Shown: positions 35,520 through 46,374 of the stretch, piece by piece
Layout of the letters: each line of letters begins with the position of its first letter
Numbering within the stretch: position 1 is the first letter of the stretch
Assembly: GCF_043290135.1 (NCBI RefSeq)
Contig: NC_134702.1
Location: forward strand, 83,363,817 to 83,427,816
Direction of reading: 5' to 3'
DNA: 64,000 bases
Origin: Rhipicephalus microplus
Taxonomy: Eukaryota; Arthropoda; Arachnida; Ixodida; Ixodidae
Program-made: the position numbers and the translations under genes
The notes under the pieces: generated by a model
Databases searched by the model: none
Told to the model about the DNA's origin: nothing
Seen by the model: the letters and a program-made list of their open reading frames with translations, nothing else

Positions 35520-36290
35520 AGAAACGACTTCTAAGAGGGTGGCGGTGATACCGTATCTACATGGTTATCTCCCATAAACTCAAGAAGATAGGCCAAAGAG
35601 CGGGCGTGTCGGTGGTCTTTTCCACACCGCATAAAATTGTCTATAGGTTATGTGTCCGAGGAAGCACCACGAACAACTGATAGATTAATTGATTGATTGG
35701 GTATGCGGGGTTTAACGTCCCAAAAACACCACATGATTATGAGAGACGCCGTAGTGGAAGGCTCCGGAAATTTCGACCACCTGGGGTTCTTTAACGTGCG
35801 CCCAAATCAGAGCACACGGGGCATACAACATTTCCGCCTCCATCGGAAATGCAGCCGCCGCAGCCGGGATTCGAGCCCGCGACCTGCGGGTCAGCAGCCG
35901 AGTACCTTAGCCACTAGACCACCGCGGCGGGGCCAACTGAAAGAATAAGCCCCGTAAAACGTCTGTAGAGTGCGCAACAGGGACTGTTTATGGTGTGCCT
36001 CTGTCTTGTGGAGAAGAGTACGTATAGGTCAGTCAGGCAGGTGCCTTAATGTAAGACTTCCAGAACATCGCCAGAAAGTAAGAATTGCTGGACGGGACGG
36101 GTTTTTTTTTTGCCGTTCTTTGTTCCGAATATGGGTGCCAGTCGTTGTTAGAAAAGGCAAAGGTTCTCCCGTCCCACCCTATTGCGAGCGCACAAGACTT
36201 ATAATCGAAGCTGCAGCAATCGCCCGAGGCAGCTGCATCAGCAAACCGTCTGTAGCTTTATCTGAAAAGAAGTGGCGTATTTAAATTCGG
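35520..36290 (+). pseudogene. Decayed Penelope-like element fragment, split by a SINE
   Basis: Before the SINE (about 35520-35680) the reading RVAVIPYLHGYLP resembles the end of the Penelope reverse transcriptase region. After it (35960-36290), GTVYGVPLSCGEEYV is followed by a stop, then in a shifted frame GQSGRCLNVRLPEHRQKV, and later ERTRLIIEAAAIARGSCISK, PSVALS. Together these are the GIY-YIG endonuclease of a Penelope-like element, with a stop and frameshifts. It belongs to a different subfamily from the fragment at 26640-27170. Confidence 0.72.
35681..35933 (-). mobile_element. Full-length Ruka-like SINE with 7-bp target duplication
   Basis: This 253-bp copy has a tRNA-like head on the minus strand (CCCCGCCGCGGTGGTCTAGT; B-box GGGCTCGAATCCC), the conserved body, and a TCAATCAATTAATC tail. 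The target CAACTGA is duplicated at 35674-35680 and 35934-35940. It interrupts the Penelope remnant, so it is the younger insertion. Confidence 0.93.
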
Positions 36291-36780
36291 CACGTTAGTG
36301 TCCGGTGTGAGCACGTGGTTTATTGCAGTCTTCTTTGCTTTTTCTTTTGTGTTTTTTTTGTTTTTTTTTTTTGCTTAAGCATGTGATTTCATCTTTTTTT
36401 CTGTAACATATATATGTGCGTCTTAGTAGTAATAAATCAGTTGAAAGTCTGCGCTCGTCCTCGTCTCTCGTGTTCGTTGTCTGAAATTTTTCGCGCTGAG
36501 AAGTTTAATCGTGGATTACCAACTACCACAATCCCACACTTCACACTTTACTCCTGGGAGACACTAGCGCAGTTCACGAGCTCTACATCGAGCTGCGTCA
36601 TGTGCTCAGAGGCTATGTGCGCATTATCGATGGAAACGATGTGTGCATATGTCTCGTGGTAGACCCATTCTCCGAGGCGATGCTGTTCCGCGATTCTTCC
36701 CAATCTTCCAGCCTACCTAAGTAAAAAGTCGACGCTAAAGAGGACCATTCGTATGAGGAAGAGATCGCAAAGTCCAGACG
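36291..36780. other. T-rich stretch downstream of the Penelope remnant
   Basis: It includes T-runs at about 36340-36375 and may be the 3' untranslated end of the Penelope copy. No other gene is seen. Confidence 0.35.
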
Positions 36781-36904
36781 GACAATCATAAGCCTGCCCA
36801 AGGTTCCCCATCAGAGGAAGGAGGAGGGGGGAGGCAAATGTTATTTTCAATGCCCCCCCCCCCCGCCTCTCTGAGCGAATGGTAGTTACTAATGAAAGTA
36901 ATCA

Positions 36905-37045
36905 ATAGCCCCCTGTAGGCCCGTGTGCTCAGATTTGGGTGCACGTTGAAGAACCCCAGGTGCTCTAAATTTCCGGAGCCCTCCACTACGGCGTCTCTAA
37001 TAATCATTTGGTGGTTTTGGGACGCTAAACCCCACATATAATAAA
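36905..37045 (+). mobile_element. Ruka-like SINE, 5'-truncated
   Basis: GTAGGCCCGTGTGCTCAGAT, GGGTGCACGTTGAAGAACCC, GGAGCCCTCCACTACGGCGT and GGGACGCTAAACCCCACATA follow the family order, with an ATAATAATA tail. The tRNA head is missing. Confidence 0.88.
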
Positions 37046-37384
37046 TAATAATAATAATAATAAATAGCCCCCAGAAAACTACTATCTTGCCTGCAACAAC
37101 CAAAGTAGAGCAAAAATAATTAAGCTGCAATATTTCACTCTATAGCATAGCGAAGGCACAAACCCAGCAAGCATATACCTGCATGTTTAAGCTTGGCAAA
37201 GAAGCGCGCGTGCTCTATTTAATAATTCCGAGCTCGAAGGCGAAATTTATGCATAAACTTATTACAAGAGGTTCGGTCTACACGGCATGAAACCACATTT
37301 TTTCGGAGGGCACAATACACCGTCCCTTTTTGCGATGTGTCATATAGGGGCAAGTACGATGTGGTCTAAAAAGGATATACTGAT
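37046..37384. other. Unrecognised stretch
   Basis: No gene seen. It starts with an AATAAT run that is the SINE tail. Confidence 0.4.
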
Positions 37385-37575
37385 ATGCAATGAACTCAAG
37401 CGAACCAAAAAATAAAAAAGCGTTAACTGCGTCGCACTAAAAAAAAACGAGTTGCATTGGCTGCCATCGGGCTGACTTTCAGCAAGTTCTATGCCAGAAG
37501 AAAATGGAAAAAAAAAAGACAAACCGAGAGCAACCTACGCTCTCAATTTAGTCAGATGTCAATTAATACAAAGCA
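37385..37575 (-). repeat. Interspersed repeat, second copy of the 20595-20855 family
   Basis: Reverse-complement blocks match 20595-20855: GCGTCGCACTAAAAA, GGGCTGACTTTCAGCAAG, GTCAGATGTCAATTAATACA. It lacks the TTTA array. Confidence 0.7.
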
Positions 37576-37625
37576 ATTATGTTAAATGTCAAAGAATCAC
37601 GCGTCGCAACTCGCGTGCGGCCAGC

Positions 37626-37978
37626 ACGACACTCGCTACACTTGCAACTAATTTTATTTCAGAAGCAGCACTTCATGTTAAACCCAAATCCCTATAGTGA
37701 CACAGAGAAGAACTGTGCACATCGGCATCTTTGCAAAAAAAAAAAACAAACAAACCTTTTTCAAGCGATAATATACACGGTACGCCATGAATACACTACA
37801 CACGGTATAATAGTATACACGGTATATGCCGTGTATACTATCACTTGAAAAGGTTTTTTTTTTTTTTTGCAATGATTCCGATGTTCATAGTTCTTCTCTG
37901 TGTCACTATAGTGATTTAGGTTCTATATGAAGTGCTGCTTCTGAAATAAAATATGTTGCGGGTGCAGCGAGTGTCGTG
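37626..37978. repeat. 353-bp imperfect inverted repeat
   Basis: Arms of about 170 bp begin ACGACACTCGCT (37626) and end AGCGAGTGTCGT (37978). Inner blocks CAGAAGCAGCACTTCAT, CACAGAGAAGAACT and GCAAAAA with CCTTTTTCAAG recur inverted in the right arm. The centre (about 37775-37840) repeats ACACGGTA words. No ORF is present. Confidence 0.85.
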
Positions 37979-38384
37979 TTTTCTCATCCTCTACGTCCCC
38001 GTCGAAGCTGCGCGCTACTACACCATATATTGAAATGGTATCTGACCAACTAGCCTATAGCTCTCAACCCTACCGTCCTGTTCGGCAGCTGTGCGCATAT
38101 ATGCGCGTGCCTGATCATAGTAATAAGTGGACGGCGCACACTATATCCATCGCGAAGGCTTGCCGCTGTTCCGAGTTTCATTCAACGCGGATAGTACGTA
38201 TTCCGCGTATACTTTATTTTATTGCGACATAATCTTCCCTTTAAGGTATAATAGTTTTGCGTGCATGTATGTTAAATGTGCGCCGTTAGTTATCGTCCCG
38301 TGATGGCGCGAATGGTCACCGAACCGTACAGCTTGAACGTTTAACAAAACTCACTCGCACGCTTACGCATTCGCCAAAGACGAC

Positions 38385-38765
38385 TGGAAGGCGGAAGCCA
38401 TCTTGCTTTTCTTCTAAGTCGATGCTCACCCGCCCCCCTCCCAAGGCTTTCTGTACGTAGTGTGGTTTTGTACACTGCCTCCAAGATGGGAGGCACTGGC
38501 AAGCTCAATGCACTTCGCGTGGTCTTTACGCAGCCTCCGTGGTCGGCCAGCCTTTGACCGAGCGACGTTGTTTGATTACGTCATCATGCGACGTCACGTT
38601 ACGCGACGACACCGTGACGCCTTTGTGACGTCATGAGATCGCGAATCGCTGCCATCTGTGACGTTATCGAGGGAAGACGACTTTCTGCATTACTTCTGCT
38701 GACGTCACCGACGGTCGATTTTCGCACTTGACGAAGCGTTTAAAGCTTTCGCCTCAACATTTGAT
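38385..38765 (+). repeat. Interspersed repeat rich in TGACGTCA-like sites
   Basis: It starts GGAAGCCATCTTGCTTTTCT and ends GCTTTAAAGCTTTCGCCT-like. Several TGACG/ACGTCA words lie between 38575 and 38710 (ATTACGTCATCATGCGACGT; GTGACGTCATGAGATCGCG; GCTGACGTCACCGACGGTCG). A diverged copy lies at 54665-54975. Confidence 0.65.
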
Positions 38766-39877
38766 TACGTTTATATAGGTACGATCCATTTATCGATTGT
38801 GTGCGCGTGCAACGTATTCCACGTGGCTGCTGATTGCGCCAGCTGTTCTGAGGACGCGCTAGAGCCCCCGATGCTGCATTTTTTCCCCCTACACGTCAGA
38901 CGACTGCTCTCAGAATTACTTCGTTGTTTCAAGTGCGACACGTGTCGCGGTCGAAGCGCGTGACATTTCTGACATCCCCGTCACGGAGTGCACGAGGAAG
39001 AGTGCGCGCGGTATATAGCTTCTTAATTGTTCGCGCGTGTCACACGAGAGTGAATGAAGGTCACACAAGGTCCACCTCGACTGAAAAATGAAGAAACTGA
39101 GAACAAGAAGCAGCACCAGGTCTTACCCCCGTATTCAGAAACGCTCCTCGACTTCACTTTCACCCTTCACTTGACAGAGTTGAGCACTGCGCCGCTGCTC
39201 GGCTGAAAATGATGCTGCGCTACTCAAGAATCGCAGCAGATTATCGCTGATATGCAGTGACTTGCCGTGCCTATAGACGGCGCTCCCATCTGCTTTCTCA
39301 AGTGAAGATGAAGCTTTGAGTGAAGGGACGTTCTAGAATCCGGGGGTAAGTCTTTTTCACGCCCTGCCAGTTTAAAAAGTTGGCTTCACAGAGCTTCACG
39401 ATAGCCTCAATCGGGTGCCACGCGCACCGCCTTCTTAAATGAGTAGCTTGGCCTCGATTCTCGGAGGACACCGCAACCGTGCCGCAAGAAAACTAACGTC
39501 TGGCCTTTTAACATTCGCCGTATCACACTATCCAGAAATGCGAATTGCAAGTATACAGAACAGCGAGGCGCCCGCCGTGCATCACAATTGTTCCTGTGCG
39601 AATCGGCAAGGACGCGAGCATATATACACTACCTACGCAGCTGCGCACCTTATTGAAACTTTTGTAGCTGATGAAGACGATTAAATATGGTTGAGCGACT
39701 GCAACAATGAGTGAACCTATAAGCCCCTCCCTCATTGCGCAATTCACGTCTGTTGACCACTGATGCGATTTACGGTTTTACTAGACAATACATTCTTACA
39801 TGCCTCAAGGAGACTCCTCTCCCCACAGGACATTATTATAGTTTTTTTAATTATAATTTATAACGATTTCAAGCCCG
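38766..39877. other. Unrecognised stretch
   Basis: I recognise no gene or element. Confidence 0.4.
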
Positions 39878-39932
39878 GGCGTGGCTCTGTTGTAGAATAT
39901 GCCTGCTCGCCACGCAGAAGGCCCAAATATAT

Positions 39933-39966
<34 letters not shown>
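39878..39966 (+). mobile_element. tRNA-like SINE fragment with (TTTA)n tail
   Basis: GGGCGTGGCTCTGTTGTAGA, then GCCACGCAGAAGGCCC, resembles a tRNA-derived SINE head of another family. About 9 ATTT units follow (39930-39966). Confidence 0.45.
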
Positions 39967-39968
<2 letters not shown>

Positions 39969-42155
39969 TGGCAACTATATCGAATTTTCGCTTACGGACA
40001 ACACTGCTTTTTTCGCTCGCCGCCACTGACGCCGACAGCGGAATTTCTGCAAAATGCGCTCGTTCTAACAATGTCGCGTTACTATGGGTAATTTGTTGAG
40101 ACAGATGGTGCTTGACGTGTGTCTCCGTGTTACATGTGTCCACAATGAGACGCCCGATAGTCTAGGCAAATTTTATTGGACACTGATACTCATCTCGACA
40201 AGTTGTTTTGTCTCTGTGTGTCTCGCTTTTTTGTGTCCTTGTCGTGGTGCACTATACCCATATACATGATGAACCCCAACCAAATATATAGCCCGGAAAC
40301 GTGCCTTAGCAAGGTTGCTTTCATCCGGAACTATATATACGACCTCTTATTTTACAATTAGCCAAGCCTTTACAATAACAGACCACTTTATCTTGAAGCG
40401 GGCGCCACCCCAAAAAAATATGCTTCAGGGAAAAACTAAGGGTGAACCGTGCCATCACTTCTGTCGGTAATCAGTCGCGAAAGCTTCCATTCAAGGACTG
40501 TTTCGTCCTCCTTGCTGTCGTCTCCCCGAAGCCCACGCATCGCATCGGCTCGTCTCTTCATTCTTTTTGCCCTCTCTCGCTGTCTCTCTTCCTCTCTAGT
40601 AACACTTTAGTGCGACAAATCGACCCAAGGAAAAAGACAAGCAGCGCTACAAATTCGCTAAAGGTTGCTACCTATAAGCATCGCATACACCGTCGACGAA
40701 TTTGTGTTGAACCATTTCTCTCTCTCTCTATCTCTCTCTCGTCGCCGCATTTGCAGAACGCCATAAAAGAACCTCGACAAGCATGCAGTCATGAAATACC
40801 GGACAACATGCTGCGTATCGACGATTCTATAAAGAAACCACTGTCGACGCAACATGTAGAAATCAATTATGTCTGTCTCGGGGGATATAAACAAAAATAA
40901 AGAACAATACGCAGTACGCCGTGCGACAAATTAAGGCTCTTGATGCGCCAGAATGACGAACAAAACAGCTCTATACGGGCAGTCAGACAGCGCGACAGTG
41001 AAAATCACTTCTCGGAATGCGTCTCAGAAGAGACGAGACACTTTTACAGATGACATGTCGAGAACAATGTTCATGAATGTATTATGCCATGCATGATCAG
41101 TTGCGTTTGATATGTGCAAGCACATTAACTGCACGAACGCTTTATACATTTAGTTACATGCGGAAACATCATATACATTGTGTCACAGGCGGGTCACCAT
41201 TCGCGGCCACGACTGCGAGTTGTGGCGAACGTCCGCACGACAAGAGTTTGGGCAGACACAAGAACCCAGCAGGGCGGAGATGAAACGGTATTGTGTTTCG
41301 AGGGAGTAAACGCATATCGCGCGCAGGCCGGGAAGACCTGAGTTCGCCTTCCATGCACCTGAATGCGGCCATGGAGTTTGCTCTTTCGCCGAATTTCGTT
41401 CACTTCCGAATTTCTTTCATCGCTTCTCGTTCTATGCTGGTTTCGTTATGGCAGACACAGGCATACGACCATGCGCAAATATGTAGTAAACGTTTCGCAC
41501 ACGCATCCATTGCAGCAAATAACTGCACACACGTTGTTTTTGGCCAGCACATGTATAACAAGCCAACCAGCAACCTTATGGATACATACCGCAAACAAAA
41601 CGAGTGGTTCTGAACGTCAATAAGTTGTGAGCAATCGATCGCTTAAGCGGCTTAAGCCATCGTTTATATACGAACAGACTCTCCTTCGTGAACGATAGGG
41701 TAAACTTATCTATAGTTCACAATGTATCTTGAAGAAGGCAAGTTTTCTTGTTTACGCATGAACTAGAACCTGGGAAAAACCTCGTCCGACCACTCATGGA
41801 CGATTCCATCGCGCTGCGAACCTTTCTCTGGTCTGGGTGCTAACAGAACAACGCTGCAGCTATTGTGTATATAAAGTACTTAAGTTGCCTATACGTACAT
41901 ACCATGCACGCTCATGTCAGCCAAGAGTGAGCATTCCGGTGTCGAAAATTGCTATATTAGCTCGTATTCTCACTCATGTGCTTCCCGAATTTGGCATGTT
42001 TGAGCACCACGGCGGCAAGGGGCAAGTTTGGGTGGAATGAAGCGTATACAGCACGCACAGCTGGAGGCGCTGACGCAGCCCGCCAGCTATATCAACAAAG
42101 ACGCGCCACACGCGTTGGAACGTTTACACGTTCGAACTCTGCACTCTCCATCACC
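39967..42155. other. Unrecognised stretch
   Basis: I see no exon, RNA gene or known element. Short CT runs occur near 40570 and 40720. Confidence 0.4.
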
Positions 42156-42303
<148 letters not shown>

Positions 42304-42495
42304 ATCTTACGACCACGATATGATCGTAAGATACGCCGTATAGTGGAGGGCTCCGGAAATTTCGACCACCAGGGGTTCTTACTGACATGGCACAGTACAC
42401 GAGTCTCAAATAATTCGCTTCCATCGAAATGAGACCGCGATCGAAACCGCGACTCGGAGATCACCGGCCGAGCACCGTACGCCACCGCGGCAGAC
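42304..42495 (-). mobile_element. Degenerate Ruka-like SINE
   Basis: The plus strand shows AGATACGCCGTATAGTGGAG, TTCGACCACCAGGGGTTCTT, a diverged body and GCCACCGCGGCAG at the head end. The start also forms a 12-bp hairpin with CGTATCTTACGA (42301-42312). Confidence 0.72.
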
Positions 42496-43871
<1,376 letters not shown>

Positions 43872-44200
43872 ATCGGGTAAGCTACAAATAAGCTACAAAA
43901 GAATAAAAAATGTCCCTAAGCGTCCCACTCATCTGCACATTCAGTGCAGAACGATTACGTAGATTTACTTGTATATCATTCAGAAAATAAAATAGAAAAT
44001 TTTCTACGGAACAACTGCCCATTCACTCAAACAATTTCCACCCAGGCCACTTGGAGCAGCCAGGAAGATGTGTAGCAGTTACAGTTTACGCGAAGTTCTC
44101 ATTGTTTCTTTCATGATGTCGGCGACAAACGGGAGCACACGAGATCCAAACACGAGAAATTCAGGGTCATACGAATGTTTGAAGTGATGACAAATTTCAA

Positions 44201-44310
44201 CAGTGGCGCAGCACAGGCGTGCACAGGATTCCCTTTGAAGGGTAGGGGGGTCATCGAAGTGCCCCCCTCTCTTATGTGACTAGCGGTGGCTGAAGTTCCT
44301 GCCACCATTC
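44201..44310 (+). mobile_element. hAT-like end fragment related to 1975-2149
   Basis: CAGTGGCGCAGCACAGGCGT, then GCACAGGATTCCCTTTGAAG and a G-run. It joins a CAGTGGCG-type terminus to the GGCGTGCACAGG word of the small element at 1975. Confidence 0.5.
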
Positions 44311-45539
44311 CTCACTCCCACGCGCACGTTTCGCAGCGTGAATCCAGCAGTAATTAGTGGACTTAATATACCAATCGCAACAGGCACAAGCCCACAGGAT
44401 AACGCATGGCGCAGCTATCTCTAACTCGAAATATACACATGCGGCATGGCGGCCACGCCGGTTTGTTGACTTCCGTCCGATGGGGGCACGTGCGGTAACC
44501 GTGAAAAACCATCCACTTTAATGTACGATAGACCACCGTGCGGCGAACCACGTGGACGCGATACGGCACGGCAAGGATGCCAAGGTGGTCGCACGACCAA
44601 TGATTCGAGCTGCCGATTACGCAAGAGCACATCTCCGGAAGCGAACGAGTCAAACGTGCGCCGCATACAAAAGCTATAATGTATGCGACGGATTTCGCAG
44701 GCAGCTAAGAAAAAAAAATACCAGCAGAACTACAAAAAAGCAGCCGCGCGCGCAGCACGTCTTAGTTCACGCAACGAGGATGGAGTTGGGAAAAAGAAGA
44801 CCGGAAAGAAAAGAACGCCGCATATCCACAGATAGAAGACGTCAGCCGGCGACCGAGCGCTCTTTCGTTTCGTCAAGTTGAAAAGAACTCGTTTTGGGAG
44901 ACGCGACCCGCTTTTAAACCTGACCAGCTACGGCAGCATTCAGACTGTTGGTTGTTGACAAGTCACAGTGCGAGCGTCGACGCTTTCAAATTTAACAAAA
45001 AATATATATTTTTGCGGTCAATACAACGAGTAATTGCACTGTGAACAAAAGCAAAACTGAGACGCGCGCAAAGTTTAGGTGCACGCCGTTTCCGAGACGT
45101 GAGCAAGTTTCGGTTCCGCGTCGGACGAAACACGCAAGCACCTCTGCGAAGCGATATTCGTCTAACTTCGTCGCCGTATTATACGCGTAATGACAGTACA
45201 GCGTCAGGACGGGGTAACCGATTAGTTACATATTTAGAACCACGACGTGGTTAGAACACAGTTTGAGTGCGTAGCCTCACGAAACCGATCAGGCACCAAG
45301 AGATGCTCCGGTCCCGCCTTCTTTTTCACACGCGCTTTGTGACAGCGACATGCGACACAAAGTGCCGCCGCGACGACGGCAACAAATCAACAACCCGATC
45401 GCTACTTTATTTCCTCAGCGCGTCGTCAAGCCTGACGTTCATTCAAGTTTGCCGGCCTCTAAACGCGGTGATGATGACGGGACGCTAAGGGCGCGTTTGT
45501 TTGCCTTCGCATTCCTGACTACATCCCGCCGCGCGTGTT
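44311..45539. other. Unrecognised stretch
   Basis: I recognise no gene or element. Confidence 0.4.
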
Positions 45540-45742
45540 TTACGAACGCGAACCACCTCGTGAGAACGTTCTTGCCCAGAACGCGCTTTGCAGGCCCGAA
45601 ATTGTGAGTGATAACGCCGCGAATTTTTGACAAGTTGCGCTCATATATATCATCGCATTCGAACGAAGAGCAATCGCATCCACTGGGAGACGATCACCTG
45701 TCCGACGACGGAGGCTGGAGATGAAGGAAGTAGTGCACTTAC

Positions 45743-45900
45743 CAGCGTTGAAATCCCAAGCTGCTTCCGCGCGACGGTTAGTTCCTCGTTTCACTTCACT
45801 CGACGTCCACCCCGGCGACACGGTATCGTCAAAAACCGCGACATTTTGCACCACGATTCGATCATGACAGCGGACCAGCGTTCATCGCACTTCTCCATGA
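45743..45900 (-). other. Possible first exon of a gene divergent from MTO1
   Basis: On the minus strand an open frame from an ATG at 45854 runs to a strong donor (AACGCTG|GTAAGTGC, donor at 45742-45741). An upstream ATG at 45897 opens a different 35-residue frame. It lies about 450 bp from the MTO1 start in the opposite orientation, as expected for a bidirectional promoter. I do not recognise the peptide and found no downstream exon, so it may be chance or a non-coding exon. Confidence 0.2.
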
Positions 45901-45999
45901 AAACTGAACAGGAACTAAAACCGTACGCTGCGCCATCTGTTGTTGCCTTCAACAGGCATGTGCAAGTATAGAATAAAAACATACAAAAACAATGTTTTG

Positions 46000-46352
46000 T
46001 GAAAGTTTTTTTGAATTTGTTATTAGTAAACCTATTTACAAAAACAGAATGTTTTTACTGTTTGGTAGTTATTATTTTTTATCTATGGTAAACTTTATTT
46101 TACTTACGCGTCATTGTTGGCGGCGTACAAGTGCCAGTCCAAAAGCACTGTGTGACATTTCGTCCGCTTGTTTATAGCTTGTTTTTGATAGAAGCGGCGT
46201 GTATCGCGCCTGTGTGTGTTCAAGATGATCTAAGTTCGATCGTTTAACCATAATTTGCCCTATTGCGTAGCGTAGAGAAAATTATGATAATGTCGACGCT
46301 GTCGTTGTTGCAGATAAGTTCGTTGTCGCGTTTGTAGAATTCTAAGCCAATC
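46000..46352 (+). promoter_or_regulatory. MTO1 upstream region (putative promoter/5' UTR)
   Basis: This AT-rich sequence ends at the MTO1 start codon. I see no clear TATA box at a useful distance. The transcription start cannot be placed from sequence alone. Confidence 0.35.
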
Positions 46353-46374
46353 ATGCTGACGATGTTTAGGACGG
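46353..46374 (+). CDS. MTO1: MTO1 exon 1 (start codon)
   Basis: This is a 22-nt coding part, MLTMFRT plus one base, with donor GTAAGC. I chose it because the next exon has a clean acceptor (GACTGCAG) and no ATG of its own in frame before the FAD motif, and the phase-1 join gives a basic targeting peptide. The ATG at 46362 is an alternative start. Confidence 0.7.
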
